Of a stretch of 64,000 nt of DNA, positions 48,079 through 59,108 are shown piece by piece. The stretch lies in contig JALMQS010000089.1 in NCBI GenBank assembly GCA_024734495.1, positions 7,080,420-7,144,419 of the forward strand. Reading direction: 5' to 3'. The notes under the pieces are model-generated. The model worked only from the letters and a program-made list of their open reading frames with translations, searched no databases and was not told the DNA's origin. The number at the start of each line of letters is the position of its first letter. The first letter of the stretch is position 1. A program made the translations under genes and the position numbers. This DNA comes from Forficula auricularia. Taxonomy: Eukaryota; Arthropoda; Insecta; Dermaptera; Forficulidae.

Positions 48079-48743
48079 ACCTCAGGGTTGATATCTCTGC
48101 TGCGACGGTCGTCGGTTTTCCAGGTCCGCTGCTGGGCTGGCGCGCTTTTGTTTAAGTTATTTGAATTAATGGCGGCAACTTGCTGGGACAACTCCTCGAT
48201 CTGCCGCTCGAGGGCGCTGCTGGTTGGCGTTGGTTGTTCGATGGCGTGGGCTGAGACTTCCGGAACGGCCTCAGCGATGGAGTCTGCTATTTCTGCTGTC
48301 TCCTTCCAGTTTAAGTCTGGGCGCGTTAATAACGCTGTCCGTATGGCCCTAGGCAATTGGCTAGACCAGAGACTCTTTAAAAGATCCTCCGGCCACGTGT
48401 CGGGGGCCAAGGCGAGCATGTGCTCGCGGAACTCGGAAGGTTTCCTGTCGCCGATCTCCTCTCCCGCCATTAGGCGGCGTCGTCTTTCTTCATTAGAAGG
48501 TGTTAATTTCTTTAGGAGCTCGTTTTTTAGTTCCTGGTACTGGTTGGTGGTCGGCGGATTCGATATGATTTCACATACCTTGATTGCCTGTTGTTGGTCC
48601 AGGCTGGCGACTACGTGATGGAACTTCGTTTCTTCTGTGGTCACTTTGGCGAGATTGAACTGGGCCTCCACATGTTTGAACCAAAGGTCAGGTCGTTCGG
48701 TCCAAAGTGCTGGTAATTTCGCTCCTATTCGGTTCACTTCCAT
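47985..48743 (-). CDS. gag
   Basis: 252 residues, the structural protein that assembles the particle and binds the element's RNA. The N-terminus '[21 protein letters not shown]' (residues 9-29) has the look of the DUF7041-type Gag start found in many arthropod gypsy elements. A helical region follows, then a Gln/Glu-rich linker near 180-195. Near the end is C223-x2-H226-x9-C236-x3-C240, the CHCC knuckle rather than the usual CCHC. The start lies 25 nt past the primer site. The 3' end overlaps pol and holds the frameshift signal. The frame is intact. Confidence 0.92.
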   Translation of the reverse strand: MEVNRIGAKLPALWTERPDLWFKHVEAQFNLAKVTTEETKFHHVVASLDQQQAIKVCEIISNPPTTNQYQELKNELLKKLTPSNEERRRRLMAGEEIGDRKPSEFREHMLALAPDTWPEDLLKSLWSSQLPRAIRTALLTRPDLNWKETAEIADSIAEAVPEVSAHAIEQPTPTSSALERQIEELSQQVAAINSNNLNKSAPAQQRTWKTDDRRSRDINPEVCWFHREFGKNARNCRQPCAFKAQGNYKGGQ

Positions 48744-48768
48744 GATGTGGATTTTTTTCTTTTGTCGT

Positions 48769-48777
48769 GGGTCACCA
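48769..48777 (-). other. Primer-binding site, tRNA-Trp type
   Basis: Just inside the 5' LTR the minus strand reads TGGTGACCC, complementary to the CCA-bearing 3' end of eukaryotic tRNA-Trp as I recall it. The next bases (ACGAC) match only with one extra A. tRNA-Trp priming is a known trait of the CsRn1 clade. Confidence 0.7.
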
Positions 48778-48779
48778 AT

Positions 48780-48989
48780 ATAGAGGAGGGTTGCGGTAGG
48801 AATAACACTCTGATATATTATATAAATACTTGTTTATTGACTAGAAATAATACAGCAAAGGGTTGGAGTTGTTTGGATGTTCGCTCGTTCGTGTCGCGTT
48901 GCAGACTGCTCGTCTGTCCGCCCAGGCTTGTGTGCCGGTGGAGACATCTGGTGGCGTTAGTGTAAGGGTGGCAAGTGCTGCCCACTACA
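48780..48989 (-). repeat. 5' LTR (right on the plus strand)
   Basis: 210 bp, differing from the 3' LTR at 48910 and 48965 only. It should hold the element's promoter. A TATA-rich stretch follows AATAAA in minus-strand reading, but I cannot place the start site. Confidence 0.93.
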
Positions 48990-48994
48990 CATAC

Positions 48995-50122
48995 ATAGTT
49001 TTTTTACAAACATTAAATAAATTGCTACTTAAATTATTAGATTGTTTTATCAAGAACATTATGTATATATATATAACTAGATATAAATATTTTATGTAAC
49101 CAAAAGGCAATATATATTATTTTTATAAAATATATGATGATTTATTTACATCTTGAAGGAGACATTCCTAAAGTCATTAAAAATTAAGACTGCTTTTTCA
49201 AAAATCAAATGAATTTCACTTCTTTTATTTAATCCAAGGGTAGATGTATGGCTTTAAGAGGAATAGATACATTGCGTTTCTATTGTATATTAGGGTTCTC
49301 AAGGTATCTTACTCAAGATGTTTCAATCAATTTCAGCGGGATGCAAGCAACACGACTGGAATGAGGATTGAAATTTAAAATGTCAACAGAATAGAGTGTC
49401 TTAGATCTGTGGGTTTCTAAACCTTATATTGATGACCCTCAAAAATAGTTTAAAAACCTTTACTTTTTACTGAAACTGTTATAAATAAAAAATATAATAT
49501 ATTTCGTTCATAATCAATAAATTTTTGGATCGAAAAAGTTCTTAAGATGTTGAGGATTCTCGGTTATTAAAAATAAAACATTCTTTATTTACCACCTTTC
49601 TATCCTTTATTAAATCAACTTCAGGACTATAAGTTATAACAGATATGAATATATGTAAAACACTGCCATTATAGCTAGCTTATAGTCACAATGATCTAAT
49701 AAATAAATTTAAGCTCGAAATAAACAATTAAGGTGTTATTTTTGACCGTAAACGTGATACTTTCCCAACATTTTTATAATCACTGTTTTAAAATAAATCA
49801 TATTAAATATTATGATAGAAAAAAAGTAGAAATTAGGGGGCCAAAATCATATATTTTCAATTAGTATTGAAAAAGTGTAAGTCTAATTGATCTTAGTGAA
49901 ATTAAAACATCTCAAAAAATGTATTTCCGGAGAATTCGTTAAAATTTTTTGACTTATTTTATATTTTTGAAAGTAATAAATGTGACTAAATCAGATTTAA
50001 TAACTTCCAGAAGAATATTAATCAATTTTGAAAAGGTCTAAGAGTTAAGAGAAATTAATACATATCTCCATCTAGTATAATAAATACATTTACTTAGGTC
50101 TTAGAGCTCTATGAAATATTAG
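48995..50122. other. Gene-free AT-rich stretch
   Basis: No supported feature. Confidence 0.4.
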
Positions 50123-50238
50123 AAAAATATTTCTCAAAGAGAAACAAAGAGGTTGTCCTCTGCTTGATGCAAATAAACATACACACATATATATATATCG
50201 AGATGATATATCTGTATATATATTATTTATTTGTTTGA

Positions 50239-50273
50239 GACTATAGTTTCGAAGACTTGGTCTTCATCATCAG
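50239..50273 (-). ncRNA. Hammerhead-ribozyme-like motif, left arm
   Basis: Core CUGAUGA (50267-50273), one extra U, stem GAAGAC/GUCUUC with loop CAA, then GAAAC, UAUA, GUC. The layout is the same as at 27933-27967 but the stem has a different, still fully paired sequence. Confidence 0.45.
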
Positions 50274-50358
50274 TCTTTCTTCAATTATAAATGCTTTTCA
50301 TGGAGTCAATATCATATGGATATTGACTCCATGAAAAACATTTATAATTGAAGAAAGA

Positions 50359-50393
50359 CTGATGATGAAGACCAAGTCTTCGAAACTATAGTC
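50359..50393 (+). ncRNA. Hammerhead-ribozyme-like motif, right arm
   Basis: Exact inverted counterpart of the left-arm motif, so a transcript from either strand carries one sense copy and one antisense copy. Confidence 0.45.
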
Positions 50394-50553
50394 TCAAAAA
50401 ATAAATAATGTATATACAGATATATCATCTCGATATATATATGTGTGTATGTTTATTTGCATCAAGCAGAGGACAACCTCTTTGTTTCTCTTTGTGAATC
50501 AACAACTCTGCTACTCTCGGCAAAACAAAAACTTTTCAATTAAAAATATTTCT

Positions 50554-52439
50554 GATTCTTTTCAATATTTTAAAGAGCATGTTTTTTCACAGCTGATTTA
50601 ATATCGTCATTATCATAGAGTATTCAGTCCTATGACTGTTTTGACCTAACAGCTCGCCAAGATTGTTTCCTATGCCAAATATTATCTCACTTCCTTAAAA
50701 CTATATTGACATTTTTGAAATTTTATTTTTATATGGATGGAATTACTAAAGAAAAATTTCTTGAAAAAAAAGAGAAAAGAGACACTGTAGAAGAATCTGG
50801 AATAGAGTTGAGTGAAGTGATCTGATTGCGCCAAACCAGTCTTAGGACTGTATAATCGATGACAAAAGATTATAAGAAAAAAGTATTTTATCTAAGAAAA
50901 ATTACTAATAATAATTTACAGTATAATATACGTGTCCTGATGATTATAGGATTAAGTTATCGAAACTAATAAATAAATAAAATATAAATACATTAGCTGC
51001 TCAATGAATCATTTCGTTATAAAAATCACAACCACTCTCCAAACTCACTATTAGTTAATTTATTTGTCATTTCGCCAGAAAATAAAAATAAACTTAAGTT
51101 TTAAGCGGTTATTATTATTATTATTATTATTAGGTATATTTAAAAATGACTACGTGGAAAATTTGGACTCAAGTATTAATCAAAGTCGGGTTTACAAGGA
51201 ATTATGCTCGATGAATTAAGAAAATAGATTATAACCACAAAAACATTAATTTACTCTGAATAGAGTAAGTATAGAGTTTAAATACTTCCTCGAAAATTTT
51301 TATTTCTAATCCGATGAGTCGCTGTCTCCGAAACCGGAACTATGGGCGACATATGAAGAAAATAAGATTCTATAACCACAAACAAATTAAATCCAGATTC
51401 AGATTGAAGAAATTTACTCCGAATCTAGTAAATACTTCCTTGAAATCATATCTTTTAATCGGATGAGTCTCGGTATACCGCACTATTATTGGTATGAATA
51501 ACACTCCCATGAGAGGCATGTGTCATCCAGTGTGATTAGAGATGACGCAAAGATTGAGCCAGGTCCTTGGCTTGTTTCGCGAGGTTTTTTAAGTGATTAG
51601 ATCACGAAGGCCTGGCTGGCTGGCTAGTAAGGTCGACCATTACAAATCGGATATTTCATTACACCTATCTTTCGCTCTGTTTCACCTAAGATATATGGTA
51701 AATATAAATACAGTAGGATACCGAGAGTAGCAGAGTAGTTAATTTATAAGGAATACCTTTAAGAGTATATATTTTGATTAATGTACTTAAATAAATGCAC
51801 ATATACATTCCACAGCAAAAAACAGACGTTTAATCATTTTAATATAAAATTAATTTGATATCTTATTAAATGATCAATTCTTGTATAATTATTTAGATAC
51901 TAGTCGGTATACCTATAGACAGAACCAATTTCCGGAAAATGGCTCTAACGATTTCGATGAAAATCACGGATTATGGGCGTTTTTGAATCGATAAATTGAT
52001 ATGTCAGGGTCTCATCTTTGGGTGACTTAAATTTGAATGATTTTTTATTAATTAAAATAATTATTCACAGGTGGGTGTGTCAATAAAAATTTATAATTAC
52101 ATTTTTTTAATTTCCTTTTATTATCTACTTAATTAGTTTTTAATTTTAAACCCCACTAATAGTTCATTACACATTGTATTATACAATATATTAAAATTAG
52201 GAAATTTAATTAATTATGAGTATTTTCTATTGATTTTTAAGTGTTAGAAGTCAAAACTGAATTGATGCAATGGCAGTCCAAGAATAAAGAAAACCACAAA
52301 TTCCCCATCAAAGAATTTGAAATTCTATCGAATTTAGTTAAATAGCATGCAAAAGACCAATTATATACAATTCTAATTAATAGATTTTCATGTTAGTTTA
52401 GAATCATATGGTTGTATAATGTATATACAATAATTGGAA
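50554..52439. other. Gene-free AT-rich stretch
   Basis: 50822-50860 ('gccaaaccagtcttagg', 'actgtata') recurs at 61802-61832. At 50928-50959 CTGATGA and CGAAAC occur with a poor stem between, followed by AAT/AAAT repeats, a possible relic. There is a TTA run near 51108-51133. 51705-51740 ('ccgagagtagcagag') is a fragment of the terminus of the hammerhead-like elements. 52131-52212 is the inverted partner of 42930-43005. Confidence 0.5.
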
Positions 52440-52780
52440 GAAAAAGTGAAAAATGTGCTAGAAAGTTGAAACGTGATACAGGAGTTAAGTTTATCAATAC
52501 GTTTATAACTGTTGTGGTAAATTTCGGCTCACTAGCTACAATCAATCAAGAAATTCCCATATAAGGATCGATTTCTTTTCTAATTTTACGTATTTTCCAG
52601 ACGAAGTTTTGAAGCTAGAAAGACCGATCAGTTCTTTGTTTTGGAAATTAAAACATTTTAGAGCCAAAACGAAGTTTATATGACCATCGGTTCTTGAGCT
52701 ATCGTGGATATCAAAATCCAGACACCCAAAAAGAAAAAATAAGCGTTGAAAATAATTTTTCTCCAACTTTCAGATAGTTT
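52440..52780 (+). repeat. Dispersed repeat family G copy (nearly full)
   Basis: 'gctagaaagttgaaacg', 'ggtaaatttcggctcacta', 'gctacaatcaatcaagaaat', 'gaagctagaaagaccgatca' and 'ggttcttgagctatcgtgg' follow the complete family G order. The 74-residue minus frame is a by-product. Confidence 0.65.
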
Positions 52781-53358
52781 TAAACACAATGAGCAAAAAA
52801 CTTTTGACTGAATTCAATACTAGCGCTATAGGGCAAACAGAGCACTTCCTGTGTTCCCTCATCTATACATCTTTATATTTTATATACTAAACTTAGTACT
52901 TCAAATATTAATAAATTATTTTTCTATAGAAACTATTTCTATATGTAATATTTAATTTAACCTTTCACTATTAAGAAATACATGGAGATACAAGAGTGGA
53001 GAGAGAAAGGAATTCTAACAAAAAAAATAATAAATAATATCCGGCAAAATATATGAAAAGGTTATTCTCGCTAGTTGATTCAGAAATAATAATTATAATT
53101 AAAATTATTTAATAATTAAAAAAAATACGTGGGAAACTAACTGGTGGATTAAATCAAACAAGGAATTAAATAGTTTGGAGATTCGTTGGAAAATTTTTAT
53201 AAATTAATCTTTTCTTCAAAAATTTTGAAAAGCTAAAAAAATACACGAAAATAAAGATTTAAAAATCAATCGACTTTAGAATTAATAAATCAAAATTTGA
53301 TAAATATTGATCAAGCGGTCGGTATTTCAAGATAATCATTAACCCAAAAACCCAAAGT
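52781..53358. other. Gene-free AT-rich stretch
   Basis: No supported feature. Confidence 0.4.
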
Positions 53359-53665
53359 AATAGAAAAGATTTTGTCTTGCCGAGAGTAGCAGAGCTGTTG
53401 ATTCATAAAGAGAAAACACTGAGGTTGTCCTCTGCTTGATGCTTGTTTACGACATATCACTATAAATTTGTAGATACATATGTATCTATATATAATTTCT
53501 TTGTTAGAGACTATAATTTCGGAGGTTCAACCTTTAGGTACCATGAGTTTTTTAATTATAAATATTTTACGTTTTTATATCTAATTGGGTATTTAAACCC
53601 ATGAGAAATAACCGATAAAATATTGATAATTATAAAGACTGATGAAATTACAGTCTAGCAAATAA
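53359..53665 (-). mobile_element. Diverged hammerhead-like element 4
   Basis: It starts with the inverted terminus ('gattttgtcttgccgagagt', 'agcagagctg'), then 'gaggttgtcctctgcttgatg', as in the 50-kb element. At 53509-53540 (minus) a hairpin is followed by GAAATTATAGTCTC, a decayed motif, and at 53640-53660 a second 'actgatgaaat' points the other way. The palindrome is largely eroded, so this copy is older. The far boundary and target duplication are unclear. Confidence 0.6.
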
Positions 53666-54691
53666 ATTATCTCTACCTACTATTAATAAATATATGTATT
53701 ATACATATAATATTCGTGAAAATTTTAAAATAAACAATCTAAAAATTCATAAAGCGTCTTTTTTGCTTGTCCTATTTTAAATTCTTAAAAGTGAATGGGG
53801 GAAGGCAATGGGAAACCACCCCTGTGAAAAAAATTTCCAGAAAAATAACAATGAAGACGGTACTCTCCACAGTAATCGCCTACGTTCGGAATCGAGTATG
53901 GCACTTGAAGAAGAAGAAGAATAGTAAGAGGGGGTCGTTAAAAAAATCAAGAAACTCTTGTAAGGGTCGATGGTCAAAGTATGGTGGCCGATGTTTAGAA
54001 GAAATACATCAAGGTTTTGGTTCAAAGTGATACAGGTTTGCAGGTGGAATCCTTTATGTTGACTTTTTTGTTTCCTCTTAACTAATTTGTTAGAGGAAAA
54101 TTAGTAGGATAATTTCAAAGAAGTAGGTTGTGAGTTAAAGTCGTGTGACACACACACTTGTTTATTTTTTATCAATTCCGATTTACGACATATCAATCAT
54201 AAAAAGAAGTAAATTTGTTTTTCCTATAGTCTTAGGGAAAATAAAATATATAAATATATTCATAAAATATTTCAAAATAATTAGAGCACACCATTTACCC
54301 TTGGCCGATAATTTAATTAATTCCGTCAAGCCTGTGGACGGGATATATAATTTTATTTATGATTTTTCCGGATGAGAGCAAGCTCAATTGGCGTATTAAT
54401 TACATTAAACAATTGATTTAGAATTCTTATGTTCCTTCCAACACTGGAAGTGATTTATTATTTTTGTTTTGTTAAATGACAATTTTATTATATTAAAAAT
54501 TTGTTTCTGATCTTAGACTCCTCTACCTAAGCTTACTTAATTTTAACCATTCAAAATATTCAGTGATTGATGGTTTGAAACATGAAAGTTGTTAATATAG
54601 ACGGGGTTAGCAGAATCAATTTTATAAAATAAAATCAAAGAGTCCTCCGCGTAATCTAAAGATGTTGAATGTTGTAGATCATTTTAATTAC
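53666..54691. other. Unassigned stretch with a small GC-richer patch
   Basis: About 53795-54030 is less AT-rich and open on both strands (87 plus-strand codons, basic composition rich in Lys, Arg and Ser). It has no recognised domain and may be a transposon relic. The rest is AT-rich with nothing recognised. Confidence 0.3.
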
Positions 54692-54782
54692 ATGTCAGAA
54701 GGGCTGTCATTCCCTCGGGAATCGAATCCAATTGCCAAAAAACTATGCTAGGAAACCTTCAAGACAAGCCCATTTGACAGAT
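54692..54782 (-). repeat. tRNA-like inverted-repeat element, copy 3 (decayed)
   Basis: The ends are ATGTCAGAAGGGC and GCCCATTTGACAGAT. On the minus strand 'ggattcgattcccgaggg' keeps a B-box-like word. Same family as 60650, 60912 and 61309. Confidence 0.6.
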
Positions 54783-54954
54783 ATAATCAGTCACTAAATT
54801 TTTGCCAAAGATCACCTTCATTGGTTAGAATTAATCTGATAAAACTTCAATAAATGGTATATCTAGTGATTTATTATTTCCTTGATATAAAAATGTAATT
54901 TTAACGTCTTAGTCTCCTCAGGCAAAAGGAAGAGGGTAGAATATATTAATAAGA

Positions 54955-55190
54955 AGGCCAAGTGCGAGCCAGACTTGCATACTGAAAGTGTCGTACTTTA
55001 TCTTGCAAAATATGTGAGAGTGAATTCGTTCTTATTGATCGTCAATGAGAAAAGAATGAGAAATTTGTAGTATTTTTACATTATTTTAAGTTAAGCCACT
55101 TCTCAACACTGTGGAACTAGCATCACCTAAAAATGGCCAATTTGGAGCTCTTTCAAAGTGAATTAAATATAAAAAAATCAAATTCTACTC
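54955..55190 (+). repeat. Dispersed repeat family D, clearest copy
   Basis: 'aggccaagtgcgagcc', 'cttgcatactgaaagtgtcg', 'gcaaaatatgtgagag', 'aattttaagttaagcc'-like text and 'ggccaatttggagctctttc'. It shares its start with copies at 29034, 32434 and, inverted, 63345. It is non-coding. Confidence 0.6.
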
Positions 55191-55869
55191 AAAGATACCT
55201 TTACTGGAATACTTTACGCAAGGTTAAAAAAATATTTTTTTATTTTCGACCCGATAAAAATATGACCTACCGAAAAATATATCTTTTAAAATTTTAACAC
55301 AATTTTTTATGTCGGGGAAAATGAATACATTTAGCTACAATTCTCTGACAAACGGACAAATAGGCATTATATCCATACTGATAGCGTCCTTTTATACGAT
55401 TGAATGAAAAAGAAAAGCAATTTTTCAAAATTTCTGAATTGATTTATGATTTATTTATCGATCATAGATATTGGCTAGTCAATAGAAGTAGAATTTAGTT
55501 CTCTATTAATTGATTTTTCTTTTTATTATAAAAAATATCTGTGGGGAATACATGATGACTAAACCTCTTTCGAATACACAGACACTCTTATGAAATATTC
55601 CTTGAAGTATTGTCATGCATTATAAATGCGAAAAAAAGTTGCTGAAATTTTTTAAATATATTTCAAAATTTCACTCAGTGGAATAATAAAAACATAAAAC
55701 AAGTAGTATAAATTAATAAGGTATAAAAATAAGAAGCTCGGTAGGAATTTAATCGCGTTTGAAAACGCGACGATTCTCACGCTGTCATCGGAACAATCCT
55801 CTCTCTCCAGTCTTCATCTTTTTACTTTTTTATTCAAGACAATCTATCTCGCTCTTTCTCTGTCTCTAG
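55191..55869. other. AT-rich stretch ending in a strong pyrimidine tract
   Basis: No gene. From about 55845 the text is 'ctatctcgctctttctctgt' then 'ctctag', a very good splice acceptor shape ending at 55869. Confidence 0.45.
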
Positions 55870-56037
55870 TGAAGAAGATAAAGAAGAAGAAGAAGAAGAA
55901 AATCTCCTTCTGGGTTAATTAAAGGATCTCCGGTAGGGAGAATGAATTACGGAAGGGATTCCCTTTTGATTTCGATCAGTCTGACGATTGGTTGGATCTG
56001 GAGGCTGGGTTTTGCCGAAGAAACAAACACCTGTCAG
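55870..56037 (+). CDS. Candidate first coding exon with signal peptide
   Basis: After the acceptor-like tract at 55845-55869 come a purine-rich leader with a (GAA)n run (about 55882-55899) and an ATG at 55942 in the context 'ggagaATG'. The frame gives 32 residues up to 56037, ending exactly before GT in 'CAG/GTGTGG', a plausible phase-0 donor. The peptide has a short polar start, a hydrophobic core (about residues 8-20), and an Ala-Glu-Glu junction near residue 25 that fits signal peptidase. A Cys follows at residue 31. This is what the first exon of a secreted or membrane receptor protein looks like. I cannot name the protein and see no following exon that I trust. The frame runs on to 56172 if unspliced. 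Confidence 0.4.
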
Positions 56038-57845
56038 GTGTGGATGTTTTTTTTTCGCTTTTGTGTGGGTTACTCAACCCAAAAGGGATCTAAAAAGATC
56101 CCTACGAGATTGAATTCAAAGGTCAGATTATTTGGACAACGAACTATTACGTTTTATTTTGGGTGTCCTTAGTTTATTTTAAAAATGGTATTCAGAGGTT
56201 TTCCCCTGCGATGGCAAGCGAAACATTTCGCCAATCGTCTAAGAGATTTTTAGATGAAGATAAATTTAGTTAGAATTTTTAATATTTCTAAGTATGGTAA
56301 AATAACGTAATGTCCAGTGTTGTTAAGTAGCTAGAATCAAATAAGTGAATACAGCATCTAAATATATTTTTAAATATCTAGTTATGTATTTAAAAATTTG
56401 GACAAATTTGTATCTGAATCTACCATAAGTTCAGCGCTATCTAACAACTCATAAATTGTTCTATTTTGTTCATTCTAATTGTTAAATTGAATCAAACCAC
56501 AATCTCTGTATAAACTTTTGTTAAAAACAAATAAAATATTAAAAAAAAAGATACATCCAGTGATTAAATTTTTTTGATTTGTAATTTTTATTTGAACCTG
56601 ATTATTTGTTTCGTCAGAGAGCGAGCGTCGTTTATCACATACCCGGATTTATTTCAGCTAAACTAGGGACCAATTTACATGTTGAAATATTTTATGTGAA
56701 TAATTACAAAGAACGAAGCCAAGAATTTTCTAGAATGAATATATCTAACCCCAAAACATTTTCATAATTTAAGCATTTTGAATAAAATCTATTGTTAATG
56801 AAAAAAACTGTAGTTTTTTTGCAACTATTCATTATAAAGCCTGAATTTTTTGGACATAGTACATATGTGTCTTGTAGGTATATAGATATTTTGCAAAAAA
56901 ATATATCTGTATCTATAACTAGATATTCTGGAGAATTTGAATCTGTATCTGTATAAAAATACAAATTTTTCAAGTGGATCTCTGAATCTGTATCTAGATG
57001 ATTTTAAAAATGCATTTTTAACAATAATGGTGACTTGGTCATCCACTTAATTTTCCCATACTCCTGCCCTCTCATATTATGTTTATATTTGTAGGATTTT
57101 ATTTTTATTATACAGAGAATAATCATCTAATTGTAATTGAGAGGAAAAATTGATGTTCTTACTTTGCTTTTTCAAAACATTTCAAAAAGAGTCAATACTA
57201 TTAAAAGAAAAAAATATACCAATATATATATATAAAGTAAAAATTGCAATTAAGAGATTTTAATGTCAAACCTTAAGTATGTGTGTTTTTATTTCAATCA
57301 GCTCTTCATTTCAAAATAAAACAATTAGATAAAAAATTTCGTTTTGATATTCTTATTAGTATGTTACCTAGAGCGCCCATTAATTTGGAAAAGGACTGAG
57401 AACAAACTCACAAACATTTAACAAAATAATTAGTTTCTGTTGAAATTTCATTTTCGATGACCACTACTGAAGGCTTTTTTGTAAGCCTAAACATCGTTTA
57501 TTTATTAAAATAGGTTTTTGAGATATTTTGAATACGCCAATGCTGATTCTATTGCTTCAAAGAGTTAATAGCTTCTCAGGTTAATAATTTTAGTCTTTAA
57601 AAAATGATTTCTAATTTTGTTTAGGACTCTATTTGACACAAGCCCCCCCCCCCTATGGCTGAGGACTTTTTTCCAGAACTGATTTGAATGAAGAAATGTT
57701 AAAGAGAGCCAGGTGCGTTTACATATTATTCTTAAGAAAAATTACGATTATTTTTAATAATGTATATTTAATATAAAAATATTGTAATAAAGGCAATTTT
57801 AAATTAGATTTTAGAGGATTTACTATATATGTAGAGCAGCTAGAT
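56038..57845. other. AT-rich stretch, possible intron
   Basis: If the 55.9-kb exon is real this would be its intron. The 89- and 73-residue minus frames near 56704-57046 are Tyr-, Phe- and Ser-rich AT-type frames. A C-run lies near 57643-57652. No recognised repeat. Confidence 0.4.
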
Positions 57846-57985
57846 AATTTCGAAGGGGTCCCGGGCCCCATGGTTCCTCCTTCCAAGAGAGAGTTTAAAG
57901 AAATGAAAGAGCAATCTGACACAAGAAAGAAGACAGACACAGCTTGGGGTCCCATGGTTGTCATTGATGGCTCATACATGTGTAT
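57846..57985. other. GC-richer patch with repeated CCCATGGTT
   Basis: 'ggggtcccgggccccatggtt' is followed about 90 bp later by 'ggggtcccatggttgtc'. The minus strand is open here (86 codons from 57979), but no domain is visible. Confidence 0.25.
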
Positions 57986-59108
57986 TATGAGCCCCTGGGA
58001 AATTCGATTTCAAATTAATTAATATATTGAAGGAAAATGTTATTTTTCATCATGTTTTATCAATTTTATTTTCATTATAAAACAAATCAAATGTTTCTAT
58101 ATGAAGTAATGGAAAGGTTGTTTTAAAAAAATTTTGAATTTACATTTTTGTAAATTTTTACGTATCAAGATCCTAAAAAGTGTTTTTACAAAATGCCTGT
58201 GTGTTTATGTTTACATTTACGGCTAGGCCGCTAATAATTGTACCTTTTGAATTTTTTTTATTTTTTAATTTTTACAAAATTACTCAAAAATGGCTTCAAC
58301 AATGTTGATAACAAAATTACTCAAAAATGACTCCAACAAGTTTGATAACAAATAATTTATATGAAGGGTATAAGTTCTACGAAAAGTCTTAATACGTAAA
58401 AATTATTTTTTTGAGATATGGAATTTCCTTAACACAATAAAACAAATGTTTTTCTACATGAAGTAATAGAAATCTTGTTTTCGAAAATGTACAGTTCAAG
58501 GTCTCTCAAGACCAAAAAAAGATATCTGTGTTTGTTGTGTACGTATCAACATTTTCGGCTAGACCGTTGAACCAATAATTATGAAATCTTGGGTTTAGAA
58601 ATTTTGATTAAAATTTAAGTGAAGAGGATGAGATTTTAGATTAATATTTATTACGGTATCTTTTTGATTTTTTAAAAATTGCTCGAAAACAGATCGAATA
58701 GTTCTTTATAAAGAAAAAATTATGTGAGCATAGGACTACAAAATTAGTTAAATAGTGTAAAAGGATTTTTTTAAGATTTTAATTATTTTTAAGGATGTTT
58801 ATTATATTTAATATAATATCAAGAAATCAGGATGATAAATGGTTTAAAAAGCATTTTTTTATTTTTATTTTTATTTTATTTAATCATTCAGGAGATTTAA
58901 GTTCATTTCGGTTATTAGCATATGTATTACAATTACATAAGCAACATATAAACATTAAATTAATTTAATTAATATAGGACAATTAAATATTCTTCAATAG
59001 GATTTCTTGTAAAAATACATTTGAGGGAAAGAAAAAAATATTTAAAATTATTAAATTGCAATATATATATAGTATATTAGTCTACCATTAGAAATTAGAA
59101 CTTTTTAA
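57986..59108. repeat. Diverged direct duplication in AT-rich DNA
   Basis: About 58085-58240 and 58440-58590 share, in order, 'aatgtttctatatgaagtaa'-like, 'acgtatcaa' and 'cggctag-ccg' blocks. In between, 'aaaattactcaaaaatg' plus 'caacaa-ttgataac' occurs twice 37 bp apart (58276 and 58313). No gene. Confidence 0.55.

Larger units (their letters stand above)
44611..48994 (-). mobile_element. Ty3/gypsy LTR retrotransposon, CsRn1-like, with target duplication
   Basis: The element spans 44616-48989 (4374 bp) on the minus strand, flanked by CATAC on both sides (44611-44615 and 48990-48994). It has 210-bp LTRs, a primer site, gag, a frameshift signal, pol in the order protease, reverse transcriptase, RNase H, integrase, and a purine tract. 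That order marks Ty3/gypsy. A Gag knuckle of the form C-x2-H-x9-C-x3-C and a primer site for tRNA-Trp are traits I associate with the CsRn1 clade. It is markedly richer in GC than the surrounding DNA. There is no envelope gene. The LTRs differ at only two positions, so insertion is recent, yet pol carries a frameshift. Confidence 0.95.
50123..50553. mobile_element. Palindromic hammerhead-like element 3, 12-bp target duplication
   Basis: The element is 50135-50541, flanked by perfect 12-bp copies of AAAAATATTTCT (50123-50134 and 50542-50553). 50135-50494 is a near-perfect palindrome with arms of about 175 bp meeting near 50317 ('gagtcaatatc' against 'gatattgactc'). Beyond it lies a single-copy tail, 'ctctgctactctcggcaaaa' then 'acttttcaatt', shared with the elements at 27868 and 61571. 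Each arm holds one hammerhead-like motif, pointing in opposite directions. It is non-coding. Confidence 0.88.

Noticed and set aside
47985..48618. Open frames on the plus strand opposite gag and pol (for example 200 residues at 48016)
   Set aside because: They are antisense shadows of the GC-richer gypsy coding strand.
50928..50959. A further hammerhead-like motif (CTGATGA ... CGAAAC)
   Set aside because: The bases between the two core words do not form a convincing stem, so it is kept only as a possible relic.
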